A DNA stretch of 39,913 nucleotides, taken from an uncultured Alcanivorax sp. Its GTDB lineage: Bacteria; Pseudomonadota; Gammaproteobacteria; Pseudomonadales; Alcanivoracaceae. The stretch is from contig NZ_CAMYIV010000001.1 of assembly GCF_947258575.1 (NCBI RefSeq), positions 1-39,913 of the forward strand. The letters are read 5' to 3'. The notes beneath the pieces are model-generated. The model ran no database searches, was not told the DNA's origin, and was given only the letters and a program-made list of their open reading frames with translations. Within the stretch, counting starts at the first letter, position 1. Every line of letters begins with the position of its first letter. A program made the translations under genes and the position numbers. Of this stretch, positions 1 through 7,403 are shown piece after piece.

Positions 1-17
1 CCCAGCAGGCGGAGCCA
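1..17 (+). tRNA. tRNA-Asn, 3' end only (cut by window edge)
   Basis: The first 17 bases (CCCAGCAGGCGGAGCCA) match the 3' half of a T-arm plus a seven-base acceptor strand AGGCGGA, discriminator G and encoded CCA, as in gammaproteobacterial tRNA-Asn. The remainder lies left of the window, so the anticodon cannot be read here. Identity is supported by the related copy at 61-147, which keeps a GTTAATCATTGG anticodon-arm fragment. A Rho-independent terminator follows directly. Confidence 0.6.
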
Positions 18-20
18 AAT

Positions 21-59
21 AAGAAAAGGGCTTATCCATCGGGTAAGCCCTTTTTCTTT
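21..59 (+). terminator. Rho-independent terminator after tRNA-Asn
   Basis: The arms AAAGGGCTTATCC and GGGTAAGCCCTTT are separated by ATC, and a T-rich run follows. It sits four bases after the encoded CCA of the partial tRNA. The surrounding A and T runs make it usable in both directions. A near copy with GGCCTACCC / GGGTAGGCC arms is found at 152-184. Confidence 0.85.
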
Positions 60-60
60 A

Positions 61-147
61 CCCCAATGATGGGTCGCCCTGCGGTCGACGGTTAATCATT
101 GGTGAATTCAGCGAATTCACCTGGTTCGAGCCCAGCAGGCGGAGCCA
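61..147 (+). pseudogene. scrambled tRNA-Asn remnant
   Basis: The last 17 bases (131-147) are identical to the tRNA 3' end at 1-17, and TGGTTCGAG before them is an intact T-loop. Upstream, CCAATGA (63-69) and GTTAATCATTGG resemble the two sides of a tRNA-Asn anticodon arm. They are separated by about 20 extra bases instead of a normal loop. A perfect 9-bp inverted repeat, GGTGAATTC / GAATTCACC, sits where the short variable loop should be. No matching 5' acceptor strand (TCCGCCT) is present, and the outer T-stem pair is C-C. A functional tRNA is therefore unlikely. It could be a decayed tandem gene copy or an attachment-site scar. Confidence 0.55.
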
Positions 148-151
148 AATA

Positions 152-184
152 GAAAGGGCCTACCCATCGGGTAGGCCCTTTTTT
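152..184 (+). terminator. Rho-independent terminator, copy of the one at 21-59
   Basis: The stem GAAAGGGCCTACCC / GGGTAGGCCCTTTTTT has the loop ATC. Sequence and position relative to the tRNA 3' end match the first terminator, so tRNA end and terminator were duplicated as one unit. Compensated differences (TTA/TAA versus CCTA/TAGG) show the hairpin has been maintained. Confidence 0.8.
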
Positions 185-190
185 GTCTCA

Positions 191-281
191 GGGTTTCAGC
201 AATCGCGGTCGAACGACCGCTCCCACAGTGACTCTGCAGCCTCAAGCCTTGCTGGGGGAGCGGTCGTTCGACCGCGAAACC
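191..281. repeat. BIME, REP family A (inverted pair)
   Basis: Two copies of a REP with the palindromic core CGCGGTCGAACGACCGC face each other. The left copy (about 191-224, beginning GGGTTTC) and the right copy (about 255-281, ending GAAACCC) form a large hairpin. It lies just after the galE stop codon (minus strand), where it may act as an mRNA-stabilising or terminating structure. A single copy of the same family is at 7323-7380. Confidence 0.8.
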
Positions 282-284
282 CGC

Positions 285-1301
285 TCAGCCCTTAAACCCC
301 TCCGGGTTTCGCTCCTGCCAACGCCAGTGATCCTGGCACATAGCTTCAATGCCACGCTCGGCTTTCCAGCCCAGTATGTTTTCCGCGTAGGCGGGGTCCG
401 CATAGCAACTGGACACATCACCCGGCCGACGCTCGACGATGTCATACGGCACCGCTTTCCCTGAGGCCTTTTCAAAAGCTGCGATCATTTCCAGTACGCT
501 GTAACCTCGCCCGGTGCCCAGATTCACCGTCAGCAAGCCCCCCCTGTCTTCCAGCGCAGTCAACGCCGCCAGATGGCCCTGAGCCAAATCCATGACGTGA
601 ATATAATCACGCACACCGGTGCCATCCGAAGTGGGGTAATCTCCGCCAAACACATTCAACTTCTCTCGCTTGCCAACCGCCACCTGGGCAATAAAAGGCA
701 TGAGGTTATTGGGGATTCCATTGGGATCTTCCCCAATTTCACCGCTTTCATGGGCACCGGCAGGATTGAAGTAACGTAGCAGCGCGAGCCGCCAGCGGGG
801 ATCGCTGCGATAGAGATCACGCAACATATCCTCGATGTGCAGCTTGGTCGCCCCATAAGGGTTGGTCGCGCTTAAAGGAGAATCTTCCAGTATTGGCACG
901 CTGGCCGGATCGCCATAGACCGTTGCCGAGGAGCTGAACACCATGGTCCTGACGCCGGCAGCCTCCATGGCATCCAGCAATCGCAACGTACCGGTGACAT
1001 TGCAATCGTAGTAACGCAAGGGCTCGGCAACAGACTCGCCCACCGCCTTCAGCCCTGCAAAATGAATCACCGCACCAATATCATGATCAGCAAACAGGGT
1101 TTTCAGGCAATCTTCATCACGAATATCGCCCTCAATCAGAAGCACTTGTTTGCTGGTCAGCGCCTCCACCCTTTTCAGGCTCTCCACACTACTGTTGCTG
1201 AAATTATCCAGCACCACCACATCGAAGCCTGCTTCCAGCAGCAGGAGCACGGTATGAGAGCCGATGTAACCGGCGCCGCCGGTAACCAGAATACGTTCCA
1301 T
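285..1301 (-). CDS. galE: UDP-glucose 4-epimerase
   Basis: Interconverts UDP-glucose and UDP-galactose (or the N-acetyl forms) in the cytoplasm, feeding nucleotide sugars to surface polysaccharide synthesis. The 338-residue protein has the usual GalE length. Visible features are the Rossmann NAD-binding motif GGAGYIGSH (residues 8-16), the SSSATVYG segment holding the catalytic Ser (near 123-125), and the catalytic YGATK motif (Tyr149, Lys153). The ATG start follows a weak GACGAG site. It is the last gene of the minus-strand surface-polysaccharide region, downstream of cysC, and is followed by a BIME rather than a classical terminator. Substrate preference (Glc or GlcNAc) cannot be read from the sequence. 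Confidence 0.95.
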   Translation of the reverse strand: MERILVTGGAGYIGSHTVLLLLEAGFDVVVLDNFSNSSVESLKRVEALTSKQVLLIEGDIRDEDCLKTLFADHDIGAVIHFAGLKAVGESVAEPLRYYDCNVTGTLRLLDAMEAAGVRTMVFSSSATVYGDPASVPILEDSPLSATNPYGATKLHIEDMLRDLYRSDPRWRLALLRYFNPAGAHESGEIGEDPNGIPNNLMPFIAQVAVGKREKLNVFGGDYPTSDGTGVRDYIHVMDLAQGHLAALTALEDRGGLLTVNLGTGRGYSVLEMIAAFEKASGKAVPYDIVERRPGDVSSCYADPAYAENILGWKAERGIEAMCQDHWRWQERNPEGFKG

Positions 1302-1411
1302 GGTCTCGTCCTTAAGTCAGGCTGCAAATCAGGGTTATGGTCACACAAAGCGGAAGGAGAGTCAGGCAGGAAGGATGTAGAAACGTTGCCGTCGCAGGTG
1401 ATAACAAACAA

Positions 1412-1462
1412 CCGCTCCCACAGAAGCCATGAATCTCAGAATCAGGCTTTGCTGTGGGAGTG
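1412..1462. repeat. imperfect BIME between cysC and galE
   Basis: The arms CCGCTCCCACAGAAGCC (1412-1428) and GGCTTTGCTGTGGGAGTG (1445-1462) are inverted copies. They share CGCTCCCACAG with the BIME at 191-281 but lack its GCGGTCG core. The outer parts (GTCGCAGG..., ...GTTGCGAT) also pair weakly. Probably a decayed member of family A. Otherwise the 189-base cysC-galE gap shows nothing clear. Confidence 0.6.
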
Positions 1463-1490
1463 ATCATCCTGTTGCGATCAACCCGGAACG

Positions 1491-2102
1491 TTAGACAATA
1501 GCCGCGATCAGTTGCTTCACGCAGGCTTCAATATCGTTCTCGGCGGTGTTCACCACCAGCTCCGGCTTCTCCGGCGCCTCATAGGGGCTATCGATACCGG
1601 TGAATTCCTTGATGATGCCCTGACGCGCCTTCTGGTACAGGCCCTTGGGATCGCGCTTTTCGCACTCTTCCAGCGGTGCATCCACGAACACTTCAACAAA
1701 TTCGCCGTCTTCGAACAGCGCACGGGCAGAATCACGGTCAGCGCGGAACGGGCTGATAAACGCCGTCACCACGATCAGGCCTGCATCCACCATCAACTTG
1801 GCCACTTCAGACACACGACGGATATTCTCGGTGCGGTCTTCATCGCTCATGCCCAGATTCTTGTTCAGGCCATGACGCACATTATCGCCATCCAGCAAAT
1901 AGGTATGCTTACCCTGCTCAGTCAGCGCCACTTCCAGCGCATTAGCCAGCGTAGACTTGCCGGAACCAGACAGACCGGTCAGCCAGATACACTTGGGCTT
2001 CTGGTCCTTGACCTTGGCACGGTCATCCTTGGTCACATTAGACTCATGCCACACGACGTGGGCTTTCGATTCGTTCGCTTTCTCTTGGTACGGGGAAGAC
2101 AT
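1491..2102 (-). CDS. cysC: adenylyl-sulfate kinase (APS kinase)
   Basis: Phosphorylates adenosine 5'-phosphosulfate at the 3' position to give PAPS, the sulfate donor for sulfotransferases and a sulfur-assimilation intermediate. The P-loop GLSGSGKS is at residues 43-50, followed by the family motifs [10 protein letters not shown] and [10 protein letters not shown] (active-site Ser). At 203 residues it is of normal length. The start is set at the ATG at 2100-2102, preceded by AGAGAGG; an upstream in-frame ATG at 2120 would translate that ribosome-binding site. No cysD or cysN adjoins it, so APS must be made elsewhere. Position beside a polysaccharide cluster with three sulfotransferase genes suggests PAPS supply for polymer sulfation (inference). 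Confidence 0.93.
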   Translation of the reverse strand: MSSPYQEKANESKAHVVWHESNVTKDDRAKVKDQKPKCIWLTGLSGSGKSTLANALEVALTEQGKHTYLLDGDNVRHGLNKNLGMSDEDRTENIRRVSEVAKLMVDAGLIVVTAFISPFRADRDSARALFEDGEFVEVFVDAPLEECEKRDPKGLYQKARQGIIKEFTGIDSPYEAPEKPELVVNTAENDIEACVKQLIAAIV

Positions 2103-2125
2103 AATTACCTCTCTGTTCAAAGGGC

Positions 2126-2153
2126 AGCTACAAGCCTCAAGCTACAAGCTGCA
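2126..2153. repeat. 7-bp repeat array, left side of IVP gene
   Basis: Four consecutive units read AGCTACA, AGCCTCA, AGCTACA and AGCTGCA, in exact 7-base phase. The unit is the reverse complement of the TGTAGCT unit at 2592-2710, so the two arrays form an inverted pair around the four-helix-bundle gene. It lies just upstream of the cysC ribosome-binding site. Confidence 0.8.
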
Positions 2154-2195
2154 AGGAAAAACACACCGGACTGCAAGCCCGGCACCACTATTCAA

Positions 2196-2534
2196 TCATT
2201 GCATCGTTCGGATAATCGCGAACAACATTCTCGACAGTTGCTCTACTTCATCAATCCATCGACTACCGACATCTTCAGGGATGTACCCGATTCGACTGCC
2301 AATATGTACTTGTGTCCGTAATTCGCCAGCGGAACCCTTTGCGTAATTCAGAAACAGGGCTTTCTCTCGATCAGAGTGTCGCTCATAACCCTCAGCAATG
2401 TTCGAAGGCAACGATAGCGACGATCTTGTTATCTGATCTCGGAACCCAAAATCACGGTGACCCGCAAAGTGTTCATAAACCTCAACGCTCAGCTCCACCG
2501 AACGCTGCCATACCTCCAACTTTTCAAACCGCAT
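2196..2534 (-). CDS. four-helix-bundle protein, 23S rRNA IVP family
   Basis: This 112-residue protein carries the hallmarks of the 23S rRNA intervening-sequence protein family (PF05635/TIGR02436). They are FEKLEVWQRSVEL near the N-terminus, DQITRSSLSLPSNIAEG in the middle, then ER.SD.EKALFL and AKGSAGEL. The family forms four-helix bundles related to the Avd accessory protein of diversity-generating retroelements; no biochemical role is established for most members. No reverse transcriptase or rRNA is nearby. A strong AAGGAG lies six bases before the ATG. The gene interrupts the cysC-permease interval and is bracketed by inverted 7-bp repeat arrays (2126-2153 and 2592-2710), as if gene and repeats form one unit. 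Confidence 0.85.
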   Translation of the reverse strand: MRFEKLEVWQRSVELSVEVYEHFAGHRDFGFRDQITRSSLSLPSNIAEGYERHSDREKALFLNYAKGSAGELRTQVHIGSRIGYIPEDVGSRWIDEVEQLSRMLFAIIRTMQ

Positions 2535-2591
2535 CCTTGCTCCTTAAAACTCCCGTCCCTGGGAACTTTCCAGATTACCCCAATCGAATTT

Positions 2592-2710
2592 TGTAGCTTG
2601 TAGCTTGTAGCTTGTAGCTTGTAGCTTGTAGCTTGTAGCTTGTAGCTTGTAGCTTGTAGCTTGTAGCTTGTAGCTTGTAGCTTGTAGCTCGTAGCTCGAA
2701 CCTCGCGACT
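2592..2710. repeat. 7-bp tandem repeat array (TGTAGCT)14 plus degenerate units
   Basis: Fourteen perfect TGTAGCT units (2592-2689) are followed in phase by CGTAGCT, CGAACCT and CGCGACT, ending one base before the permease stop codon (TAA, minus strand, 2712-2714). Each unit contains the palindrome AGCT. The minus strand of the array has no stop codon and reads as a repeated ATSYKLQ peptide in one frame. Copy number is probably variable by slippage. The degenerate units lie on the permease side. Confidence 0.95.
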
Positions 2711-2711
2711 A

Positions 2712-4484
2712 TTAAAACCCCCAGACAAGGGGAATCACCGTCAACGTAATCACCGCCACCACCACACTCATCGGAAAGCCGATCTTCAGGTAATCGCGGA
2801 AGGTATAGCCGCCTGGGCCCATGACCATCAGATTGGTCTGGTAGCCCAGCGGGGTCATGAAGCTTGCTGAAGCAGCAAACATTACCGCGACAATGAATGG
2901 CATAGGGCTCACGCCCAGTTGTTCCGCAACGCCCAAAGCGATGGGGAAAACCAGCACGGCGGCCGCGTTATTGGTGATCATCTCCGTGAACATGGCGGTC
3001 AGCAGGTAGACAATCACCAACGCCATCCACGGGGAAAGGCCACTTTCCGGTATCACCTGCTCCACAATCCATGCGGCTGCGCCACTGCTTTCCATCGCTC
3101 GGCCCAGCGCAAAAGAGGCACCGATTACCACCAGTACCGGCAGATTCACGCTCACGTTCATGCGTGAGCGGTTTACCGTCACACAGCGTGTAACCAGTAG
3201 CAGACCTGCGGCGAGCATGGCCGCTTCCAGGGTCGACGCCAGCCCCAGTACATTCGCCATCACCATGGCCACCAGCACGCCGACCGCAACCGGTGCGCGG
3301 CGGAAATCCGGTGGTGTGGAATCCTTCAACGGGCTTACCAGCATGAAATCCCGGCGGTAGCGATACTGCTCCACAAACTGCTCACTGGTTTCCAGCAGCA
3401 GCGTATCACCCACTTTCAACACCAGCTCCCCCACCTTTCCGGGCAAGCGCTGGCCACTGCGGCTAATACTAAGAATGGCGGCTTGATAACGAGTCCGAAA
3501 GCCGGTTTCCTTTACCGTCTTGCCGATACCCGGAAACTCCGGGCTCAACACCACTTCCACCAGATGCCGCTGGTGATTGTTCAAGGCCAGCTTGTGCGCA
3601 CCACCATGAGCCGCCTGCAGACCATTGATTCGCTGCAATTCCCGGGCACACTCCGGCACCCCGACAAAGGCCAGCAGATCCCCTTCCTGCAGAGTCATCT
3701 CCGGCCCCACCGCCGGGAACAGGCGCTCGCCACGCTGAATTTCGGTGAGATACCCGTAGGTCAGATTACGCAAACCTGCATCCTGAATAGAGCGTCCTGC
3801 CAGCGGACTCCCCTTACCTACCAGCATTTCCACATGATATTCGCGGCCATGCTCCCACTGTTCCACCATGCCCTCACGCTCAGGCAGGAGAAAACGACCA
3901 ACCAGCAGCAGAAACAGTGAGCCGCCCAGCAATACTGGGATCCCTACCCAGGCCACATCGAAGATCCCGAACGCCTCCATGCCTCTTTCCTGGACCAGGC
4001 CATCCACGACAAGGTTGGTACTGGTGCCGATCAAGGTACAGGTACCACCAAGAATGGCCGCATAGCTCAGCGGTAACAGCAGCTTCGACGCAGACAGGCG
4101 CAGGCGCTGGGCCCATTCCTGCACCGCCGGAATCATCATGGCCACCACAGTGGTGTTATTCAGGAAAGCACTCAGCAGAGAAGCTGGCGCCACCAGCCGC
4201 AACTGGCTGGCAAACACGGATTTCGGCTGGCCCAGCAGTCGGTGCGCCACCCAATAAATGGCACCGGTATCACGCAAGGCGGCCGCCACCACATAGAGCG
4301 CGGCAATGGTCATCAAGCCCGGGTTGGCAAAACCTGAAAGCGCCTCGCCAGGGGAAATCACGCCAGTTACCAGCACCAATACCAGTGCGGCCATCATGGT
4401 GATATCCGCCGGCACCCGATTACTGACCAGCGCCCCCAGGACCGAAGCCACGATAAGCAGGGTTATCAGGATATCCATATTCAC
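2712..4484 (-). CDS. SLC13-family permease with two RCK_C domains
   Basis: A 590-residue inner-membrane transporter of the DASS/SLC13 superfamily. Hydrophobic N-terminal helices carry FLNNTTVVAMMIP (about 107-119) and the STNL motif in GGTCTLIGTSTNLV (about 146-159). Two TrkA-C/RCK_C-type cytoplasmic domains follow (about 215-288 and 304-375), then a second membrane half with TEMITNNAAAVLVFP and PLGYQTNLMV. This arrangement is found in putative sulfate/anion permeases (SAC1/SLT-like). The start is a GTG at 4484, ten bases after GAGGG; an ATG at 4478 is possible. Sulfate as substrate is inferred from the cysC neighbourhood only; other anions or dicarboxylates are possible. Confidence 0.85.
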   Translation of the reverse strand: MNMDILITLLIVASVLGALVSNRVPADITMMAALVLVLVTGVISPGEALSGFANPGLMTIAALYVVAAALRDTGAIYWVAHRLLGQPKSVFASQLRLVAPASLLSAFLNNTTVVAMMIPAVQEWAQRLRLSASKLLLPLSYAAILGGTCTLIGTSTNLVVDGLVQERGMEAFGIFDVAWVGIPVLLGGSLFLLLVGRFLLPEREGMVEQWEHGREYHVEMLVGKGSPLAGRSIQDAGLRNLTYGYLTEIQRGERLFPAVGPEMTLQEGDLLAFVGVPECARELQRINGLQAAHGGAHKLALNNHQRHLVEVVLSPEFPGIGKTVKETGFRTRYQAAILSISRSGQRLPGKVGELVLKVGDTLLLETSEQFVEQYRYRRDFMLVSPLKDSTPPDFRRAPVAVGVLVAMVMANVLGLASTLEAAMLAAGLLLVTRCVTVNRSRMNVSVNLPVLVVIGASFALGRAMESSGAAAWIVEQVIPESGLSPWMALVIVYLLTAMFTEMITNNAAAVLVFPIALGVAEQLGVSPMPFIVAVMFAASASFMTPLGYQTNLMVMGPGGYTFRDYLKIGFPMSVVVAVITLTVIPLVWGF

Positions 4485-4626
4485 GGGGCGAATTCCCTCA
4501 GAAGACCACCAGGGCCATGGGTTGCGCAGAAAAAAGGCATTTTACAGGGAAAAAGACATATAAGAAGGGGAATTCAATTCGAAATAGCTATAAGCAAAGA
4601 GGCCCGGAGTCCGCCAAACCAATCCG

Positions 4627-4694
4627 TTGGAGCCTCGCTCGCACGGCGAAGAGGTCATCAACCTTGTGCCTTCGCCTTGCGAGCGAGGCTCCAA
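4627..4694. repeat. long inverted repeat (BIME-like)
   Basis: Arms of 25 bases, at 4627-4651 (TTGGAGCCTCGCTCGCA...) and 4670-4694 (...GCGAGCGAGGCTCCAA), are inverted copies with one mismatch and an 18-base spacer. It lies immediately downstream of the dehydratase gene at 4711, on the minus strand, and could serve as its 3' hairpin. Its GGAGCCTCGCTCGC stem differs from REP families A and B. Confidence 0.8.
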
Positions 4695-4710
4695 CAATGT
4701 GAGAAGCCGA

Positions 4711-6678
4711 CTAGTCCGCCAAAGCCCGGTTATCCGACACCAATCTGGGCAACTCCCGGGTCTGCATACTTTCCAGCGAACGACTGCCATTAGTACCCGG
4801 CTGGTAGCCAGCCACATAGCTGCGCAGCAGCGCTTTAAGGGCGTTCTTGTCGCCTTTCTCCAGGGCCTTGCGGAACGACTCCAGCGCAAACTGGATTTCA
4901 TCCCAGCTCAGCCTCTCTTCGGTAGCCTGCATGATCATTTCATGCTCCGTGCCCACACTACACTCACCGATCAACAGCTCCTCATAGAGCTTTTCACCCG
5001 GGCGCAGGCCGGTAAAGGCAAGCTCGATATCCCCATTGGGGGTTTCGTCATCTTTCACTGACAGCCCCATCAGGTGAACCATGGTCCGCGCCAGATCCAC
5101 GATCCGAACCGGCTCACCCATATCCAGCACAAACACCTCACCGCCTTTAGCCATGGCACCGGCCTGAATCACCAGCTGGGACGCTTCGGGGATGGTCATG
5201 AAATAACGGATCACATCCGGGTGTGTCACCGTCAGTGGCCCACCACGCTGAATTTGATCCCGAAACAGCGGCACCACTGAACCGGAAGAGCCCAGCACAT
5301 TACCAAAGCGCACCATGGAAAAAACGGTATCGGATCCACGGTCCGCCATGGCCTGCAGCACCATCTCAGCAAAACGCTTGGTGGCTCCCATCACGTTGGT
5401 GGGGCGTACTGCCTTGTCAGTGGACACAAGAATAAAGTGCTTCACCCCGGCCGCTTCTGCGCCCTGAGCCGCCTCCAGCGTACCGAGAATATTATTACGC
5501 ACCCCTGCTGAGGGGTTCGCTTCCACAATCGGCACATGCTTATAGGCCGCAGCGTGGTAGACCGTATCTACCCGGAACTCCCGGCATACCCGCTCGATAT
5601 GCCCCCGGTTCACCACCGAGCCCAGCATGGGAAACAGGTCTACCTGAAGCCCTTTGGCGTCGATAAACGCCGCCATCTCTTTTTCAATGGCGTACAAGCT
5701 CAACTCGCTCTGCTCAAACAGAATCAGGCAAGAGGGCTTCAATTTCAGAATCTGGCGACACAATTCACTGCCGATAGAACCACCGGCACCGGTGACCAAC
5801 ACATGTTTGCCGCTGATACAACGATGCAGCAACTCCTGCTTGGGCGGCACCGAATCACGGCCGAGCAGGTCCTCAATGGACACATCCTTGATTTCTTCGA
5901 TGCGCGCCTTGCCGCTGGCAATATCGGAAAAGGCAGGCACCGTCTGCACCCTCACATTCAGGGTTTCCAGCCAGCGCACAATCGCCATGCGGCTGGTACG
6001 ACTCAGGGACGGCACAGCCAGTAACACCGACGTAACCTTGCCGCGCCGACAAGCCTTCTCCAGCGCCTTGCGGTCTACCACCGGCACCCCAGCCAGCAAC
6101 GTGCCCTGCTTGTTATAGGCATCATCCACCACCATGGCGGGGAACATCTCGGCACTGGACTGCAGGCCAGCCACCAGCTGGGCACCGGCACCACCGGCAC
6201 CAAACACGGCCACCGGCTGACGGTTCAACGCCCCACCCAGCACATACACCAGGAAACGCCGCATCACGAAGCGACTGCCACCCAGATATAACAGCGAGAG
6301 CATGCCCCAGATCAGAAATACCGAACGGGGTACAGCAGCATCCGGAATCATGTAAGACGCCGCAGCCAGCACGACCACAGAGGAAAACACCCCCGTCATC
6401 ATGGACCAGGCCACTTCGGCGCCCAGGTAACGAACGATGGACTTGTAGAATCCCGCCAAGTACAGGGCCGGGATCAACACCACCGGTGCAGCCAGAAAAA
6501 TCCAGAGGTCATGAATCGGCGGAGTAAACGAATTGAAACGCAGCGAAAACGCCAACCAGACCAGCAGCGGCGCGGCCAATACATCTGCAGCAAGCATCAC
6601 TGCACGTTTTGACCGCCGAGAGAGGGAGATCAGTCTGTAGACCGAGGGGTACAGTATTGTAGAAGGCATCGGGTCCAT
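4711..6678 (-). CDS. membrane UDP-sugar 4,6-dehydratase (WbpM/PglF/CapD type)
   Basis: Long-form membrane-anchored SDR that removes water from UDP-GlcNAc to give the 4-keto-6-deoxy sugar, the first step to bacillosamine- or QuiNAc-type sugars. Four N-terminal hydrophobic segments are followed by a CoA-binding-like Rossmann region with GAGGAGAQLV. The C-terminal SDR half has GAGGSIGSELCRQI and STDKAVRPTNVMGATKR, with Met at the usual Tyr position as typical of WbpM-type enzymes. An upstream in-frame GTG at 6741 exists, but its 21 extra residues look unlike an N-terminus. ATG at 6678 or 6669 is preferred; neither has a clear Shine-Dalgarno. It has its own promoter (6761-6788) and is separated from the aminotransferase gene by a small plus-strand gene. 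Confidence 0.92.
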   Translation of the reverse strand: MDPMPSTILYPSVYRLISLSRRSKRAVMLAADVLAAPLLVWLAFSLRFNSFTPPIHDLWIFLAAPVVLIPALYLAGFYKSIVRYLGAEVAWSMMTGVFSSVVVLAAASYMIPDAAVPRSVFLIWGMLSLLYLGGSRFVMRRFLVYVLGGALNRQPVAVFGAGGAGAQLVAGLQSSAEMFPAMVVDDAYNKQGTLLAGVPVVDRKALEKACRRGKVTSVLLAVPSLSRTSRMAIVRWLETLNVRVQTVPAFSDIASGKARIEEIKDVSIEDLLGRDSVPPKQELLHRCISGKHVLVTGAGGSIGSELCRQILKLKPSCLILFEQSELSLYAIEKEMAAFIDAKGLQVDLFPMLGSVVNRGHIERVCREFRVDTVYHAAAYKHVPIVEANPSAGVRNNILGTLEAAQGAEAAGVKHFILVSTDKAVRPTNVMGATKRFAEMVLQAMADRGSDTVFSMVRFGNVLGSSGSVVPLFRDQIQRGGPLTVTHPDVIRYFMTIPEASQLVIQAGAMAKGGEVFVLDMGEPVRIVDLARTMVHLMGLSVKDDETPNGDIELAFTGLRPGEKLYEELLIGECSVGTEHEMIMQATEERLSWDEIQFALESFRKALEKGDKNALKALLRSYVAGYQPGTNGSRSLESMQTRELPRLVSDNRALAD

Positions 6679-6741
6679 CCATGTGACCAAGCGGCCAGCG
6701 TCAGCGCAAAAGTCTAACCGATCAAATGTGACACAACGCAC

Positions 6742-7110
6742 ATTTCAGAATCGGGCCAGCATTATAAGCGCTTTTTGGCATTATCCAATGGTCATTCGTC
6801 TTATGAATACAATTCACAACAAGTATTTGACACTTAATATAATCACTTCAAGCCAACCGGATCTGCAGGGACACCAACAACTCCGGCGTATTTTGCGATT
6901 GATTACAAAGCAGCCCGCCCAAGCTCCAACCACCATGTCAGCAAAAACCTACAAGCGCCCCCACCTTTCACCGACATTCAGCACACGCCAAAGCCACTAC
7001 CCTAAGCAAAACATCGCCCCTCCCTGTAGGAGCTGAACTTGGGCCGCGAAAGGACCAGGCTTTCCAAACGGCCCACACACCAACACCCACCCATTCACCA
7101 AGGCCCAACC
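6742..7110. other. 369-base intergenic region, dehydratase to small gene
   Basis: AT-rich left half with a sigma70-like promoter for the dehydratase gene, then a C/A-rich stretch. I see no convincing gene: the open frame crossing it on the plus strand (6683-7036) starts inside the dehydratase coding region and has no ribosome-binding site. Near the right end, TGTAGGAGCTGAACTTGGGCCGCGAA (about 7025-7050) resembles a single REP. Confidence 0.5.
6761..6788 (-). promoter_or_regulatory. sigma70-like promoter for the dehydratase gene
   Basis: On the minus strand, TTGGAT (6783-6788) and a perfect TATAAT (6761-6766) are 16 bases apart. Transcription would begin about 6754, giving a leader of roughly 76 bases to the preferred ATG at 6678. 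This supports a transcription unit separate from the upstream aminotransferase gene. Confidence 0.55.
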
Positions 7111-7317
7111 ATGCCCCTTTACCGCGCCAGCTTCCGCCACACCTTCAGCAACGGAGACACCGTAGAACTCACCTCCAAGCCCTACCCCGCCCACAGCTGG
7201 GACCGTGCCCGCCAACTGGCAGACGCCTTCGGCTACGAAGACGTCCGCATCGCCGTGGTGGATTACCCCCAGCACGGCGTGCGCAAAGAATATGCCATGC
7301 TAACAGAAGTGAAATAA
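7111..7317 (+). CDS. small conserved-looking hypothetical protein, 68 aa
   Basis: I do not recognise this protein. It begins MPLYRASFRHTFSNGDTVEL and ends YAMLTEVK, with a balanced, soluble composition and no membrane segment or signal peptide. The ATG at 7111 follows AAGG at seven bases; the frame is open back to 7039 but those residues are rich in His, Pro and Gln and look untranslated. It is the only plus-strand gene inside the polysaccharide region, lying convergent to the aminotransferase gene and divergent from the dehydratase gene. A REP hairpin separates it from the aminotransferase gene. Confidence 0.6.
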   Translation: MPLYRASFRHTFSNGDTVELTSKPYPAHSWDRARQLADAFGYEDVRIAVVDYPQHGVRKEYAMLTEVK

Positions 7318-7322
7318 GCTCC

Positions 7323-7380
7323 CCACTTCATTGTCGGAGCGGTCGTTCGACCGCGATTGCTACGTTTGAGATGAAGTGGG
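7323..7380. repeat. REP family A hairpin with outer inverted arms
   Basis: The 16-base perfect palindrome GCGGTCGTTCGACCGC is nested in outer arms CCCACTTCAT (about 7323-7332) and ATGAAGTGGG (about 7371-7380). It lies between two convergent genes, so it could terminate transcription from both sides. The core is shared with the BIME at 191-281. Confidence 0.75.
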
Positions 7381-7403
7381 CATACGGTAATTCTTGATAG
7401 AGC

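Noticed and set aside
2196-2534. Diversity-generating retroelement, because of the Avd-like protein
   Set aside because: No reverse transcriptase, template repeat or variable target gene is present in the window.
2592-2710. CRISPR array
   Set aside because: The repeats are contiguous 7-base units with no spacers and no cas genes nearby.
2489-2728. 79-codon minus-strand frame made largely of ATSYKLQ repeats
   Set aside because: It is the translation of the heptamer array, starts with TTG inside the permease gene and has no ribosome-binding site; kept only as a low-interest finding.
6813-6843. TTCACA / TTGACA and TATAAT as a plus-strand promoter for the small gene at 7111
   Set aside because: TTGACA and TATAAT are only five bases apart, TTCACA to TATAAT is 19, and the leader would be about 260 bases.
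6683-7036. 117-codon plus-strand frame
   Set aside because: It begins inside the dehydratase 5' region, has no Shine-Dalgarno and its composition is non-protein-like (rich in Gln, Pro, His, Thr).
6997-7275. 92-codon minus-strand frame opposite the small gene
   Set aside because: Val/Gly/Ala-rich shadow translation; the plus-strand frame has a ribosome-binding site and balanced composition.
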